NCBI RefSeq assembly: GCF_938002845.1
Contig: NZ_CALKZP010000017.1
Span: 1 to 36,479 of the forward strand
Direction of reading: 5' to 3'
Length of the DNA stretch: 36,479 nucleotides
Source of the DNA: an uncultured Campylobacter sp.
GTDB lineage: Bacteria > Campylobacterota > Campylobacteria > Campylobacterales > Campylobacteraceae
The notes under the pieces are model-generated. The model searched no databases. It had not been told where the DNA came from and saw only the letters and a program-made list of their open reading frames with translations. Position numbers and translations under genes: made by a program. This document shows, piece by piece, positions 1-8,545 of the stretch. Every line of letters begins with the position of its first letter. Positions within the stretch are counted from its first letter, which is position 1.

Positions 1-2
1 AT

Positions 3-263
3 CTCGTGCGGGAGAAAAACGTGCCGTTTCGCCGGGCGCACTTCATCACGGGCAAGACCGTAGCGTATGCGGAAAATTTAGGCTTGGATCTTAGCGAGCT
101 AAATGCGCAGCAGCTTGCAAGCGTGGATGAAAGCTTGGACGCGGGTGCGGTTAAATTTCTTGACCTAAATGCATCCAAAGAGGCGCGCAAGTCGCAAGGA
201 GGCACGGCAAATGAGAGCGTGGCGGCGCAGATTGAAATTTTAAACGAGTGGCTGAAAGGGTAA
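3..263 (+). CDS. argH: Argininosuccinate lyase, C-terminal end (partial)
   Basis: This is the 3' end of argH, cut by the window edge; the frame is open from base 3 and the GTG at 6 is not a real start. The enzyme splits argininosuccinate into arginine and fumarate, the last step of arginine synthesis. The visible stretch reads VREKNVPFRRAHFITGK, which matches the late ArgH motif 'YLVRKGVPFRxAH', followed by the helical tail with GGTANESVAAQI (the family's usual G-G-T/S region), then TAA at 261-263. Only about 86 residues are seen, so nothing can be said about the active-site lid or the upstream context. The family call is good because the motif and the distance to the C-terminus both fit. Confidence 0.85.
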   Translation, partial: LVREKNVPFRRAHFITGKTVAYAENLGLDLSELNAQQLASVDESLDAGAVKFLDLNASKEARKSQGGTANESVAAQIEILNEWLKG

Positions 264-885
264 ATTTAAGGAGCTAAGTACGGCGAAATTTTGAAATTTC
301 GCAGTCGTGTCTTTAAATTTGAAACTTCGGCGGTCTGTGTGGATACATGCACGGGCTGGGCGGGATTAGCGAGCGGCGGCGCGTTAGTTATGTGTGAAAC
401 GGACTTTGCAGCAGTGTTTTAAGCACCCGCCGCGGGTAATTACTGCGCAAATTTAAAAATGACAGCGCGTCCTAAGCCGGCTTTAGAGCGGGCGCTTGAG
501 GTTATAAAGTTAAATTTAAAATACCGAGTCGGCGCAAAGTGGAGTGCTTGGTTGCAAATTTAGGCGCGAGATAAAATTTTAAAAAAGCGTGCCGCCGCTA
601 GGTTGCTTGAGTGTGGATGGAAAGGTGCGAGCAGGCTTTGTGGGCGGGTTTTAATCGGCGTCGAGGGCGGCGCGGAGTAGAATTGAATTTGAACTCAAAG
701 ATTAATGACGGTGGCTCGGATTTTTTCGAGAGCAAAATTTAATCAAAGTAAATTTAAGTGTTAAACGGCGTGCACGTAATCGATAAAGCGCGAATGGAAT
801 TTAATCGAAGCAAATGAAGCGGCATTTTTTTCGTTTCTGCGCGTCGTGAAGGCAGGGGCGAGGCTCAATCAAAGCAAATTTAAAC
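264..885. other. Gene-free stretch between argH and hemD
   Basis: About 620 bases without a believable gene on either strand. It is mixed in composition, with G+C-rich blocks separated by short A+T motifs. By eye it holds about a dozen RAATTY sites, mostly AAATTT, where chance would give about one. Just after argH, a perfect 9-bp inverted repeat (283-291 with 294-302, arms GCGAAATTT and AAATTTCGC) has a two-base centre and no T-run, so it is weak as a terminator. I see no tRNA, riboswitch or repeat array. It may be a decayed gene region, but no protein match survives that I can recognise. Confidence 0.5.
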
Positions 886-897
886 ATGGAGGGCGTT

Positions 898-1530
898 TTG
901 ATATATTTGGTGTCTAATACGAGATTTGATCATCCGCAGGTGAGGCAGCTTGCGGTCTGCGAGATAAAATTTCTCAAATTTAGCCTGCCTGCGCAGATCG
1001 GCGCGCTAATTTTCACCTCCAAAAACGCGGTGGCGGCGATAAAATTTAATGAAATTTCGCTTGATTTAGATATCCCCGTTTACGCTATCGGCGAGCCGTG
1101 CGCTGCGGCTGCGCGCGAGTTTGGATTTCGCGGCATTTATACGGCGCGGCACGGGCATGGAAATGAGTTTGCCGCCGAGATCGCGCCGCTCTTGCAAGGC
1201 AGGGACGCGCTGTATCTGCGCGCGAGGCAGACGGTATCGAAACTGGAGCAGATCCTGTCTAGCGCCGGCGTGCGGCTGCAAAGCGTGATCGCCTACGAAA
1301 ATTCTATTCTCAGCCTGCCTGCCGCCGCAAAGCCGCCGCAAGGCAGCACGCTGATTTTTACCTCTCCTAAAAACGTGCGCGGCTTTACCGCAAATTTCGG
1401 CTGGGACGGGGGCTATAGGGCGATCTGTATCGGTAGGACGACGGCGAGCGTTTTGAGCGAGTTTTGCGAGCCGATAATCTGCGAAAGAATGTCGATAAAA
1501 TCCTGCGTCGATCTGGCGCTTTTGCCATAG
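898..1530 (+). CDS. hemD: Uroporphyrinogen-III synthase
   Basis: This enzyme closes and inverts ring D of hydroxymethylbilane to make uroporphyrinogen III in the cytoplasm, for haem and sirohaem. The family has low sequence identity but a typical pattern, visible here: an early IYLVSNTRFDHP strand, a TSKNAVAAI segment at about residue 45, YAIGEPCAAAAREFGF (the linker between the two domains), then IFTSPKNVRGF and CIGRTTASVL in the second half. The length of about 210 residues is normal. An ATG at 886 is in frame, but GGAGGG at 888-893 lies inside those codons and is well placed for the TTG at 898, so I take TTG 898 as the start (product begins MIYLVSN). The gene is separated from purD by a likely 6S RNA gene. 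Confidence 0.85.
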   Translation: MIYLVSNTRFDHPQVRQLAVCEIKFLKFSLPAQIGALIFTSKNAVAAIKFNEISLDLDIPVYAIGEPCAAAAREFGFRGIYTARHGHGNEFAAEIAPLLQGRDALYLRARQTVSKLEQILSSAGVRLQSVIAYENSILSLPAAAKPPQGSTLIFTSPKNVRGFTANFGWDGGYRAICIGRTTASVLSEFCEPIICERMSIKSCVDLALLP

Positions 1531-1547
1531 TTTAAGCAAATTTTGAC

Positions 1548-1553
1548 TATAAT
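1548..1553 (+). promoter_or_regulatory. -10 box TATAAT of the likely 6S RNA gene
   Basis: A perfect TATAAT lies 18 bases after the hemD stop in an A+T-rich context, as in Campylobacter sigma-70 promoters, where the -10 box dominates and a -35 box is often lacking. Transcription would begin near 1558-1561, which is where the terminal stem of the proposed RNA starts. Confidence 0.6.
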
Positions 1554-1557
1554 TTTG

Positions 1558-1755
1558 CCCAAGCCTGGGTGAAGCGAGAGCGTTTTATATGAGGGTTCAA
1601 CATATTTGTATAAGCGACGACGTGAGAGGTCCGTGTGACGCGGCTCGGCTCGAGCTTTTTTAAAGTTACGGGTTGCGACCTAGAGATTTTTCCTAGTTGC
1701 AAGATTGGCTTTGTTTGAGCCGATTCTTTTTACGCAACGCTCACTTGGGTTTTTT
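1558..1755 (+). ncRNA. ssrS: Likely 6S RNA upstream of purD
   Basis: 6S RNA binds sigma-70 RNA polymerase as a promoter mimic. Here a roughly 195-base transcript folds as a closed rod. The 5' bases CCCAA (1558-1562), GTGA (1569-1572) and GCG (1574-1576) pair with CGC (1738-1740), TCAC (1741-1744) and TTGGG (1745-1749), which run straight into T6 at 1750-1755: a terminal stem that doubles as the terminator. Inside, AGGTC near 1627 pairs with GACCT near 1678 and encloses the hairpin GCTCG/CGAGC (1643-1655). On the 3' side ATTGGCT/AGCCGAT forms another hairpin in the expected central-bulge region. I recall that the Helicobacter 6S gene also lies upstream of purD. No sequence family was tested, so the identity rests on fold, size and location. 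Confidence 0.62.
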
Positions 1756-1772
1756 ACGTTACGGAGGCTTCA

Positions 1773-3029
1773 TTGAATATCCTAATAATCGGCGGCGGCG
1801 GTAGAGAATACGCGATCGGGCTAAGACTTCGCGAGGATAAAAACGTTTTAAATCTGTATTTTGCTCCGGGAAACGGTGCTACAAAGGTGCTCGGTAAAAA
1901 TTTAGATTTAAAAGATTTTAATGAACTCGCGCTCTTTGCCAAAAACAACGACGTAGCTCTTACCATCGTGGGTGCCGAAGAGCCGCTTACAAAAGGCATC
2001 GTGGATATTTTCAAAGCGCAAGGTCTCGCGATATTCGGCCCCAGCGCCGTTGCAGCGAAGCTTGAGGGTTCTAAGGCCTATATGAAGGACTTTCTGGCGC
2101 GAAATCATATCAAAACCGCAAAATTTCTAAGCAGCGACGATCTATCCGAAATTTCAAAATTTATCGATACCCTAAACGGCCGCGTAGTGGTCAAAGCGGA
2201 CGGCCTGTGCGCAGGCAAAGGCGTCATCATCGCAAACTCCAAAGATGAAGCTAAAAAAGCCGCGGCGGATATGCTAAGCGGCGAAAGCTTCGGCGAAGCG
2301 GGCAAGCGCGTCGTCGTGGAGGAGTTTTTAGATGGTTACGAGCTGAGCTTTTTTGCGATTTGCGACGGGGAGAATTTCGTAAGTCTGCCCGTAGCGCAGG
2401 ACCACAAAAAATTGCTTGACGGCGATCTTGGTCCGAATACCGGCGGCATGGGAGCTTATGCGCCAAGCCCGCTAGCGGATACCGCGCTGATAAAAAGAGT
2501 GCAGAGCGAGATCGTAGCACCTACGCTAAAAGGGATGAAACAGCAGGGCGCGCCCTTTTGCGGCGTGCTGTTCGTGGGGCTTATGATCGTGGGCGGCGAG
2601 CCTTACGTACTGGAGTACAACGTCCGCTTCGGCGATCCGGAGTGCGAGGTTTTGATGCCGCTAATTGACGGAAATTTGAGCGAAATTTTATACAACGCCG
2701 CCGTAGGCAAGCTAAGTAGCATAAGCTTAAAAGAGCGATTCGCGGTGGGCGTCGTGATGGCTAGCGAGCGCTACCCTTACGGCTCTTCGCAGCCTGCTTT
2801 GATCGAAGTCGGCGAAATTCCCGCGGGAGCGCATATCTGCTACGCAGGCGTGAGCGAGCGGGAGGGGCAGATTTACGCTAGCGGCGGGCGCGTTTTGGTA
2901 AGCGTGGGCGTCGCGCAGAGCCTAAAACAGGCGCGCGATGCGGCTTACGCGCTGTGCAAAAATATAAAATTTAGCGGCGCGCAGTATAGGCGCGATATCG
3001 CGCACCAAGCCTTAAGAGATAAAATTTGA
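1773..3029 (+). CDS. purD: Phosphoribosylamine-glycine ligase (GAR synthetase)
   Basis: PurD joins glycine to 5-phosphoribosylamine using ATP, the second step of purine synthesis. The 418-residue length is normal. It opens with the NILIIGGGGREYAIG loop; VVKADGLCAGKGVIIA near residue 140 is the ATP-grasp nucleotide loop; DLGPNTGGMGAYAPSP near 220 and EYNVRFGDPECEVLMP near 285 are the substrate and metal segments. The start is TTG at 1773, preceded by ACGGAGG at 1761-1767, which gives the expected N-terminus MNILIIGGGG. It follows the 6S RNA terminator by fewer than 20 bases, so its expression may depend on read-through or on processing of that transcript. It overlaps the next gene by four bases (TTGA). 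Confidence 0.95.
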   Translation: MNILIIGGGGREYAIGLRLREDKNVLNLYFAPGNGATKVLGKNLDLKDFNELALFAKNNDVALTIVGAEEPLTKGIVDIFKAQGLAIFGPSAVAAKLEGSKAYMKDFLARNHIKTAKFLSSDDLSEISKFIDTLNGRVVVKADGLCAGKGVIIANSKDEAKKAAADMLSGESFGEAGKRVVVEEFLDGYELSFFAICDGENFVSLPVAQDHKKLLDGDLGPNTGGMGAYAPSPLADTALIKRVQSEIVAPTLKGMKQQGAPFCGVLFVGLMIVGGEPYVLEYNVRFGDPECEVLMPLIDGNLSEILYNAAVGKLSSISLKERFAVGVVMASERYPYGSSQPALIEVGEIPAGAHICYAGVSEREGQIYASGGRVLVSVGVAQSLKQARDAAYALCKNIKFSGAQYRRDIAHQALRDKI

Positions 3030-3463
3030 TCGTCGCTCCGCTTAGCAAGCGCGTAATTGCGTTTAGTATCGACGAAGCGGTGAGCGTAACGCTTTTTGTG
3101 GTCGTGCTATTTGCTATCGACGAGCCAGAGCTTGTTGCAGCGGCGCAGAGCGGAAGCAATCTTGAGGTACAAAAGATCGCTTCAAAATTCATTTTGCATT
3201 ACGCGATAATAAAATTTTTATATCAGGCGATTTTTGTCTATCTATACGGCGCGACGCTAGGCAAGCTTGCGGTTAAAATTTATTGCGTCCGCGCCGACGG
3301 CAGCGCTATGGATATCACTACTGCAGCGATCCGCGCGGCGGTTAGGTTGATAAGCGAGATGATCTTTTATATGGGATTTTTGGTGGCGCTTTTTACGAAC
3401 TCGCGTCAGAGCCTGCATGATATGGCGGCGAAAACATTGGTGGTAGAGATTGAAAAAGAGTAA
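3026..3463 (+). CDS. RDD-family membrane protein
   Basis: A small inner-membrane protein of the RDD family. Signature positions are visible: R in SKRVIAFSIDEA near the N-terminus with the following Asp, two or three hydrophobic segments (about residues 17-33, 58-75 and 110-125), and the typical loop YGATLGKLAVKIYCVRADG. The function of most RDD proteins is unknown; some are linked to ion or solute transport. The start is TTG at 3026, overlapping the purD stop by four bases, so translation is probably coupled. The end overlaps lptD by 14 bases. Its place between purD and lptD suggests only co-transcription, not a shared pathway. Confidence 0.75.
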   Translation: MIVAPLSKRVIAFSIDEAVSVTLFVVVLFAIDEPELVAAAQSGSNLEVQKIASKFILHYAIIKFLYQAIFVYLYGATLGKLAVKIYCVRADGSAMDITTAAIRAAVRLISEMIFYMGFLVALFTNSRQSLHDMAAKTLVVEIEKE

Positions 3464-5708
3464 AAAATTTAAAATTCTAGCGCTTAGTTTTAGCGCTCTT
3501 TTAGCAAGTAGTGCGAGCGCAAAGGTCCAAGACGTCGAGCTTATAGCAGATAATGTCGAGAAAAACGGCTTTTTGACGGAGGCCAGTGGCAACGTAACGG
3601 TGTATTCGCAGGACTACTTTATCACCGCCGATCGCGCTACATACGACGAGCAAAACGGCATCATTGAGCTTTTTGGTAACGTCAATGCGATGCGTGGCAG
3701 CAGTGAGACCACGCGCGCCCAGCATGTCAAAATCGATCTGAAAAACGATAAGCAGCAAGCCGACGTAAATTTTATGATGGACAAGGACTCCGAGCTTTGG
3801 ATGCAAAACGACGCCAGCTGCAGCGACAGCGAGTATTACCGCGTGAAGGGCTCCAGCGTATCTAGCTGCAACGTTACCGATCCTGATTGGCGGATTAAAT
3901 TTAGCAGCGGCATGCTTAATAAAGAGAGCAAATTCCTCCATCTGTTCAATCCGAGATTTTACGTGGGCGATGTGCCGGTGCTCTATCTGCCGTATTTCGG
4001 CTTCCCGACCGACCGCACGCGCCGCACGGGCTTGCTGCCTCCCGAGGCCGGCTACATCAGCAAGGAAGGGATTTACTACAAGCAACCGATCTATTTTGCG
4101 CCTTACGATAGCTGGGATTTTCAGCTCGATCCGCAGGTGCGCACGCGCAGGGGCTTTGGCGTATACGGGACATTTCGATTTACGGAGTCGCCGTATTCTT
4201 ACGGCGAGATTAGAGGCGGAGTTTTCGATAACTTCTCGCGAGCGCAAAAACGCCTCGAATACAAAAACGAGCGCCATCACGGCTTTGAAGTTCAATACAA
4301 TCGCAGCAAGCTTGCAACTTATTTGCTAGACGGCGATCTGCGCGAAAATTTATGGATCGATTTTACCCAGCTAAACGACCTTGAATACTACGATCTAAAG
4401 GAAAAGGGCGGTCTTAGCGACGATGCGGATAATTCGCTCGTAACTTCACGGCTGAATTATTATTTGACCTCAGACGAGCACTATTTTGGCGCTTACGGAC
4501 GCTACTATATCGATACAAGCAAGCTAAACGCCGATAATACCTTCCGCAACGAAGATACCGTCCAAGAGCTGCCGACGCTGCAATATCATAAATTTAGCAA
4601 TGATTTGGGACTGCCAAATTTGATCTATTCGCTTGATGCGAAGGCGCGTAATTACACCAGATGGGAGGGCGCGACTGCTCGCCAATACGAGTTTGACGTA
4701 CCGATTAGTATAAGCACGCCACTACTGGCGGATTATTTAAATTTCGCCTTTACCGAGCGAGTGTATATGACCAATATCGATTGGCACGATAAATTTTACT
4801 ACGCAAACGGAGATCTTGGCGAGGATAAAAGCACTTTCTACGCTAATCAATACACCGAGCTTTCACTCTACACCGACGTAGCCAGGGCTTACGATAGCTT
4901 GTATCATACGATGAGCTGGAGAGCGGATTTTAGAATTCCAAGCTGGCAGCAAGGCGACATCGAGGATAGAATTTTAAAGTATCATCAGTATAAATACGAC
5001 CTTGCTCGCGGCGCAGTAGATCGTTCGCGGCTGGGTAACTTGCAAGACTCGCTTTATTGGGAGGATAACTTCTTAAGTGAGCTTAGTGACGAATACACTC
5101 ACGAAAATGCAGCTTTAAGTATGACGCAGTTTTTTTATAATGAAGACGGACGTAAATTCTTACGCCATAGTGTCAAGCAGCGATATGACTTCGATGATCA
5201 CGAGTTCGATGATTTAGAACACCGCATCGATGCGTATTTTGCAAATGGGTTAAATATCGGGAACCGCTTTACCTACTCGCATAAATATAAAAGCTTCGAT
5301 AAGGTCTATACCTACGCCAACTACTCCAACGACGACTTTAGCTTTGGACTCAGCCACGCTTACGAATACGAAAAGCTAAGCATGGAGCCTAAACGCTATA
5401 CGAAAGATAACTACGGCATCGTAAACGCTTCGGTAAATTTGCCTAGGAATAATAAAATTTTCGGTCGTTGGGATTACGACTTGGAGCGATCTTATTCTAA
5501 AATGTGGCGTGTGGGACTTTCTCATACGCGCAAGTGTTGGAATTACTCTTTTGTGTATCAAGAGGATATTGAGCCTAAAAATACCAGTACGACTGGCTAT
5601 AGCAAAGCAAGCAAGGAGCGCGGAATTTACTTTCTCGTAAATTTCTATCCGTTTGGCGGAGTAGGGTATGATTTTTCAGTAGATAGCGAATACGGAAGCG
5701 AAAAATAA
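3450..5708 (+). CDS. lptD: LPS-assembly outer-membrane protein LptD
   Basis: LptD is the outer-membrane barrel that inserts lipopolysaccharide into the outer leaflet, working with LptE and the LptB2FGC-A bridge. The 752 residues show a signal peptide (K-rich start, then ILALSFSALLASSASA), an N-terminal OstA/LptA-like jellyroll with repeated 'GNV.V' strands (LTEASGNVTVYS, ELFGNVNAM) to about residue 110, the Cys-containing linker (SCNVTDPDWRI), and a long beta-barrel rich in Tyr, Asp and Arg. CWNYSFVYQEDIEP near the C-terminus is the conserved final-strand motif of this family. The start TTG at 3450 lies inside the RDD gene, with GGTAGAG upstream, and gives a proper signal sequence. The TAA stop at 5706-5708 shares a base with the next ATG. 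Confidence 0.92.
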   Translation: MKKSKKFKILALSFSALLASSASAKVQDVELIADNVEKNGFLTEASGNVTVYSQDYFITADRATYDEQNGIIELFGNVNAMRGSSETTRAQHVKIDLKNDKQQADVNFMMDKDSELWMQNDASCSDSEYYRVKGSSVSSCNVTDPDWRIKFSSGMLNKESKFLHLFNPRFYVGDVPVLYLPYFGFPTDRTRRTGLLPPEAGYISKEGIYYKQPIYFAPYDSWDFQLDPQVRTRRGFGVYGTFRFTESPYSYGEIRGGVFDNFSRAQKRLEYKNERHHGFEVQYNRSKLATYLLDGDLRENLWIDFTQLNDLEYYDLKEKGGLSDDADNSLVTSRLNYYLTSDEHYFGAYGRYYIDTSKLNADNTFRNEDTVQELPTLQYHKFSNDLGLPNLIYSLDAKARNYTRWEGATARQYEFDVPISISTPLLADYLNFAFTERVYMTNIDWHDKFYYANGDLGEDKSTFYANQYTELSLYTDVARAYDSLYHTMSWRADFRIPSWQQGDIEDRILKYHQYKYDLARGAVDRSRLGNLQDSLYWEDNFLSELSDEYTHENAALSMTQFFYNEDGRKFLRHSVKQRYDFDDHEFDDLEHRIDAYFANGLNIGNRFTYSHKYKSFDKVYTYANYSNDDFSFGLSHAYEYEKLSMEPKRYTKDNYGIVNASVNLPRNNKIFGRWDYDLERSYSKMWRVGLSHTRKCWNYSFVYQEDIEPKNTSTTGYSKASKERGIYFLVNFYPFGGVGYDFSVDSEYGSEK

Positions 5709-6421
5709 TGACGCCTAGAGCCGAGCTGATGTTTGAAAACCAAATCGACGCCGCGATGAAACTCGCAGAAATTTTACCCGCTACCGTGATCAAAAACGAA
5801 AATTTTCTAATAATCGCTCAATCCCTGGAGTCGCTTCCTATCGCAAACCATCTTGCTCTAAAATTAGGGCTTCATTATGAGTTTTTATTCACAGAGCCCG
5901 TTTTAGCGCCAAATAATCCGGAATGCGCGATCGCGTGCGTAAGCGAAACCCAAGAGATCGTGATGGTAGATGAGCTCGTGCGAAGCTTCGGCATCAGCCT
6001 GGATTACGTTTACGGGCAGGCGAACAGACTTTATGAGGAGAAAATTTTAAAAAACATGTATAAATTTCGCAAGGGCGAGCTTTTGGGAAATTTGGAGAAA
6101 AAAAACGTCATCTTGGTAGATGAGGGGTGTGAGAGCGGGCTGACTGCACTTACTTGCATAAAGACGCTCGTAAGCTTAAACGCCAAAGCGATCTTTTACG
6201 CTACGCCTGTTATCGGCAGCGATAATGCAGACGAGATCGCCATGCTAGTAGATGGAATTTATGCTGTTCATAAGATCAGAGATTTTGTGAACGTGGATTT
6301 TTATTACAAAGAAAAAACGCTCTCAAGCGCGGAGGAGATAATGCAAATTTTAAACAAATGCCCGCTTTATCTGCCGTTTCACGAGACTAACAAAAACAAG
6401 GAGAAAATTAATGCAGTGTAA
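5708..6421 (+). CDS. Phosphoribosyltransferase-like protein
   Basis: A 237-residue cytoplasmic protein with the type I phosphoribosyltransferase look. The segment VILVDEGCESGLTALTCIKTL (about 134-154) resembles the PRPP-binding loop (hydrophobic strand, D-[DE]-G, then S/T-G). An earlier strand, FLIIAQSLESLPIANHLA, resembles the first Rossmann strand of the fold. It ends in a variable hood-like region. Similar unnamed genes lie before pnp in other Campylobacter, as far as I remember. The substrate cannot be told. It is part of the packed run from purD: its ATG shares a base with the lptD stop, and its end overlaps pnp by 11 bases, so a shared transcript is likely. Confidence 0.7.
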   Translation: MTPRAELMFENQIDAAMKLAEILPATVIKNENFLIIAQSLESLPIANHLALKLGLHYEFLFTEPVLAPNNPECAIACVSETQEIVMVDELVRSFGISLDYVYGQANRLYEEKILKNMYKFRKGELLGNLEKKNVILVDEGCESGLTALTCIKTLVSLNAKAIFYATPVIGSDNADEIAMLVDGIYAVHKIRDFVNVDFYYKEKTLSSAEEIMQILNKCPLYLPFHETNKNKEKINAV

Positions 6422-8525
6422 AATTGAAGTAAATGGCAATACCGAAATTTTCGATATCGACAAAGTTGCGAAACAAGCCGCGGGCGCGGCGCTTTTGCGC
6501 GTTAAAAACACCGTCGTGCTGGCTACCGTAGCGCGCGAAGAGACGCAGGTGCAGGAGGACTTTTTACCCCTTACCGTGCAATATATCGAGAAGATGTACG
6601 CGGCGGGCAGAATCCCCGGAGGCTACATCAAGCGCGAGACCAAGCCGGGCGATTTTGAGACGCTAACGAGCCGCATCATAGACCGCTCGCTGCGTCCGCT
6701 CTTTCCAAAGGGTTATGCGTATCCGACGCAGATCGTAGTTTACGTGCTATCGGCAGATCCCGAGGTCGATCTGCAAGTCATCGCTCTTAATGCGGCATCT
6801 GCGGCGCTGTATCTTAGCGACATCCCGATTAAAGCGCCCGTTTGCGGCGTCCGCATAGGCTATCAAAATGGAAGCTTCATCCTAAATCCGAGCAACTCCG
6901 CGCTTAAAAATAGCGCACTTGATCTTTACGTAGCCGGCGTCGGCGATGAGCTTTTGATGATCGAGATGCGCTCCCTGCCGCAGATTAACGGCGGCGTGCA
7001 GCAGATGAATGAATTTGACGAAGATCTGATGGTTGATGCGATCGATTTTGCCGCAAAGGCGATAAGCGCGGGCTCGGGCGCCTACGAAGAGGCTTTTTTG
7101 CCGCTTAAAAAGCCCGATGCGAGCCTAGAGTATAAACCCGAGATCGAGGATGAGGATATTGCGGATTTCATCGACGCAAATTACAAAGACGCCGTTAAAG
7201 CGGCGATCAATCAGATGGCAAAGAGCGAGCGCGCTACCGAGCTAAACAAAATCGTAGATCAAATTTTAACTACCGAAGCCGCGGCGCAAAACGAATGGAG
7301 CCAAGAGGTGATCTCCAGCGTCATCGGCAAGTATAAGCGCGGCATCATCCGCACGCAGATCATCGAGGATCGCCGTAGAGCCGACGGACGCGCGCTTGAT
7401 GAGGTGCGCCCGATCAGTATCGAGACCAATATCTTGCCGTGCGCGCACGGAAGTTGCCTATTTACGCGCGGGCAGACGCAGGCTCTGGTCGTCACTACGC
7501 TGGGTGGCGATAGCGATGCGCAGCTAAGCGACAGCCTAACGCAGCTCGAGCCGATCAGCGATAGATTTATGTTTAACTACAACTTCCCGGGCTTTTGCGT
7601 AGGCGAAGCAAGCCCGCTTAAAAGCCCGGGCAGACGCGAGCTGGGACATGGAAATTTAGCCAAAAGAGCGCTATATCCGAGCATCGATCTAAACTCGCCG
7701 CAGTCTATCCGCGTGGTGAGTGAAATTTTAGAGAGCAACGGCTCAAGCTCGATGGCTTCGGTCTGCGGCGGCGCACTTTCTCTCCGAGCAGCGGGCGTAC
7801 CTACGCTAAAGCTCGTTGCGGGCGTCGCGATGGGCTTAATTTTTGAGGGCGACAAGCATGCCGTGCTAACCGACATAATGGGGCTTGAGGATCACGACGG
7901 CGATATGGATTTCAAGGTCGCGGGCACCTATGATGGCATCACCGCGCTTCAGATGGATATTAAGCTCGGCGGTATCAGCCTGGAGGTTTTAAAAGAGGCT
8001 CTCGCGCAGGCAAAGCAGGCTCGTGCGCATATTTTGGGCCTTATGGAGCAGGCGGATACGGCGATCGTTATAAACGAGGACGTGCTTCCGAAGCTTGAAA
8101 TTTTTAGCGTCGAGGCGAGCAAAATCCCCGACATCATCGGTCAGGGCGGCAAGGTCATCAAAGAGATCACCGAAAGCTTCGGCGTAAATATTGATCTGGA
8201 TCGAGAAAAGGGTGAGGTCAAGATTCAAGGTGCCAAAGCTAGCAGCGTATCGGGCGCAAAAGAGAAAATTTTATCGATAGTTTCAAATTCTCGCGATTTT
8301 CGTAAGCCGCGCGGTGAACGCAAAGAAGTAAAATTTCAGATCGGCGAGGAGTTTGACGGCGTAGTGCAAAGCGTACTGGATTTCGGCACCTTTATCTCGC
8401 TGCGAGACGGCGTGGATGGGCTACTGCGCGCCAAATTTATCACGACGCCTTACAAGGCGGGCGATGTGGTGCGAGTGCGCGTGACCGATCAGAAAGGCAC
8501 TAAAATTTCACTGGAATTAGCTTAA
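6411..8525 (+). CDS. pnp: Polynucleotide phosphorylase
   Basis: PNPase degrades RNA 3' to 5' by phosphorolysis as a trimer and can also add tails. The 704 residues show both RNase PH-like domains. The first (1 to about 210) has AAGRIPGGYIKRETKPGD. The second (about 310-540) has RADGRALDEVRPI, LFTRGQTQALVVTTLG and the DIMGLEDHDGDMDFKVAGT catalytic segment, whose acidic residues bind metal. A KH domain follows (PDIIGQGGKVIKEI, about 560-600), then an S1 domain (DGVVQSVLDFGTFISL, about 640-700). It is full length and apparently intact. The ATG at 6411 has AAGGAG upstream. It is the main housekeeping product of this run; the stress protein follows after 20 bases. Confidence 0.96.
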   Translation: MQCKIEVNGNTEIFDIDKVAKQAAGAALLRVKNTVVLATVAREETQVQEDFLPLTVQYIEKMYAAGRIPGGYIKRETKPGDFETLTSRIIDRSLRPLFPKGYAYPTQIVVYVLSADPEVDLQVIALNAASAALYLSDIPIKAPVCGVRIGYQNGSFILNPSNSALKNSALDLYVAGVGDELLMIEMRSLPQINGGVQQMNEFDEDLMVDAIDFAAKAISAGSGAYEEAFLPLKKPDASLEYKPEIEDEDIADFIDANYKDAVKAAINQMAKSERATELNKIVDQILTTEAAAQNEWSQEVISSVIGKYKRGIIRTQIIEDRRRADGRALDEVRPISIETNILPCAHGSCLFTRGQTQALVVTTLGGDSDAQLSDSLTQLEPISDRFMFNYNFPGFCVGEASPLKSPGRRELGHGNLAKRALYPSIDLNSPQSIRVVSEILESNGSSSMASVCGGALSLRAAGVPTLKLVAGVAMGLIFEGDKHAVLTDIMGLEDHDGDMDFKVAGTYDGITALQMDIKLGGISLEVLKEALAQAKQARAHILGLMEQADTAIVINEDVLPKLEIFSVEASKIPDIIGQGGKVIKEITESFGVNIDLDREKGEVKIQGAKASSVSGAKEKILSIVSNSRDFRKPRGERKEVKFQIGEEFDGVVQSVLDFGTFISLRDGVDGLLRAKFITTPYKAGDVVRVRVTDQKGTKISLELA

Positions 8526-8545
8526 AATTTTAATAGGAGTATGAG

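Noticed and set aside
886..897. ATG 886 as hemD start
   Set aside because: It would place the GGAGGG ribosome site inside the gene; TTG 898 is correctly spaced from it and gives the natural N-terminus.
1643..1661. GCTCG-GCT-CGAGC followed by T6, which looks like a rho-independent terminator
   Set aside because: It sits inside the larger rod of the proposed 6S RNA, whose end stem and T-run at 1745-1755 are a better stop; I treat it as the inner hairpin.
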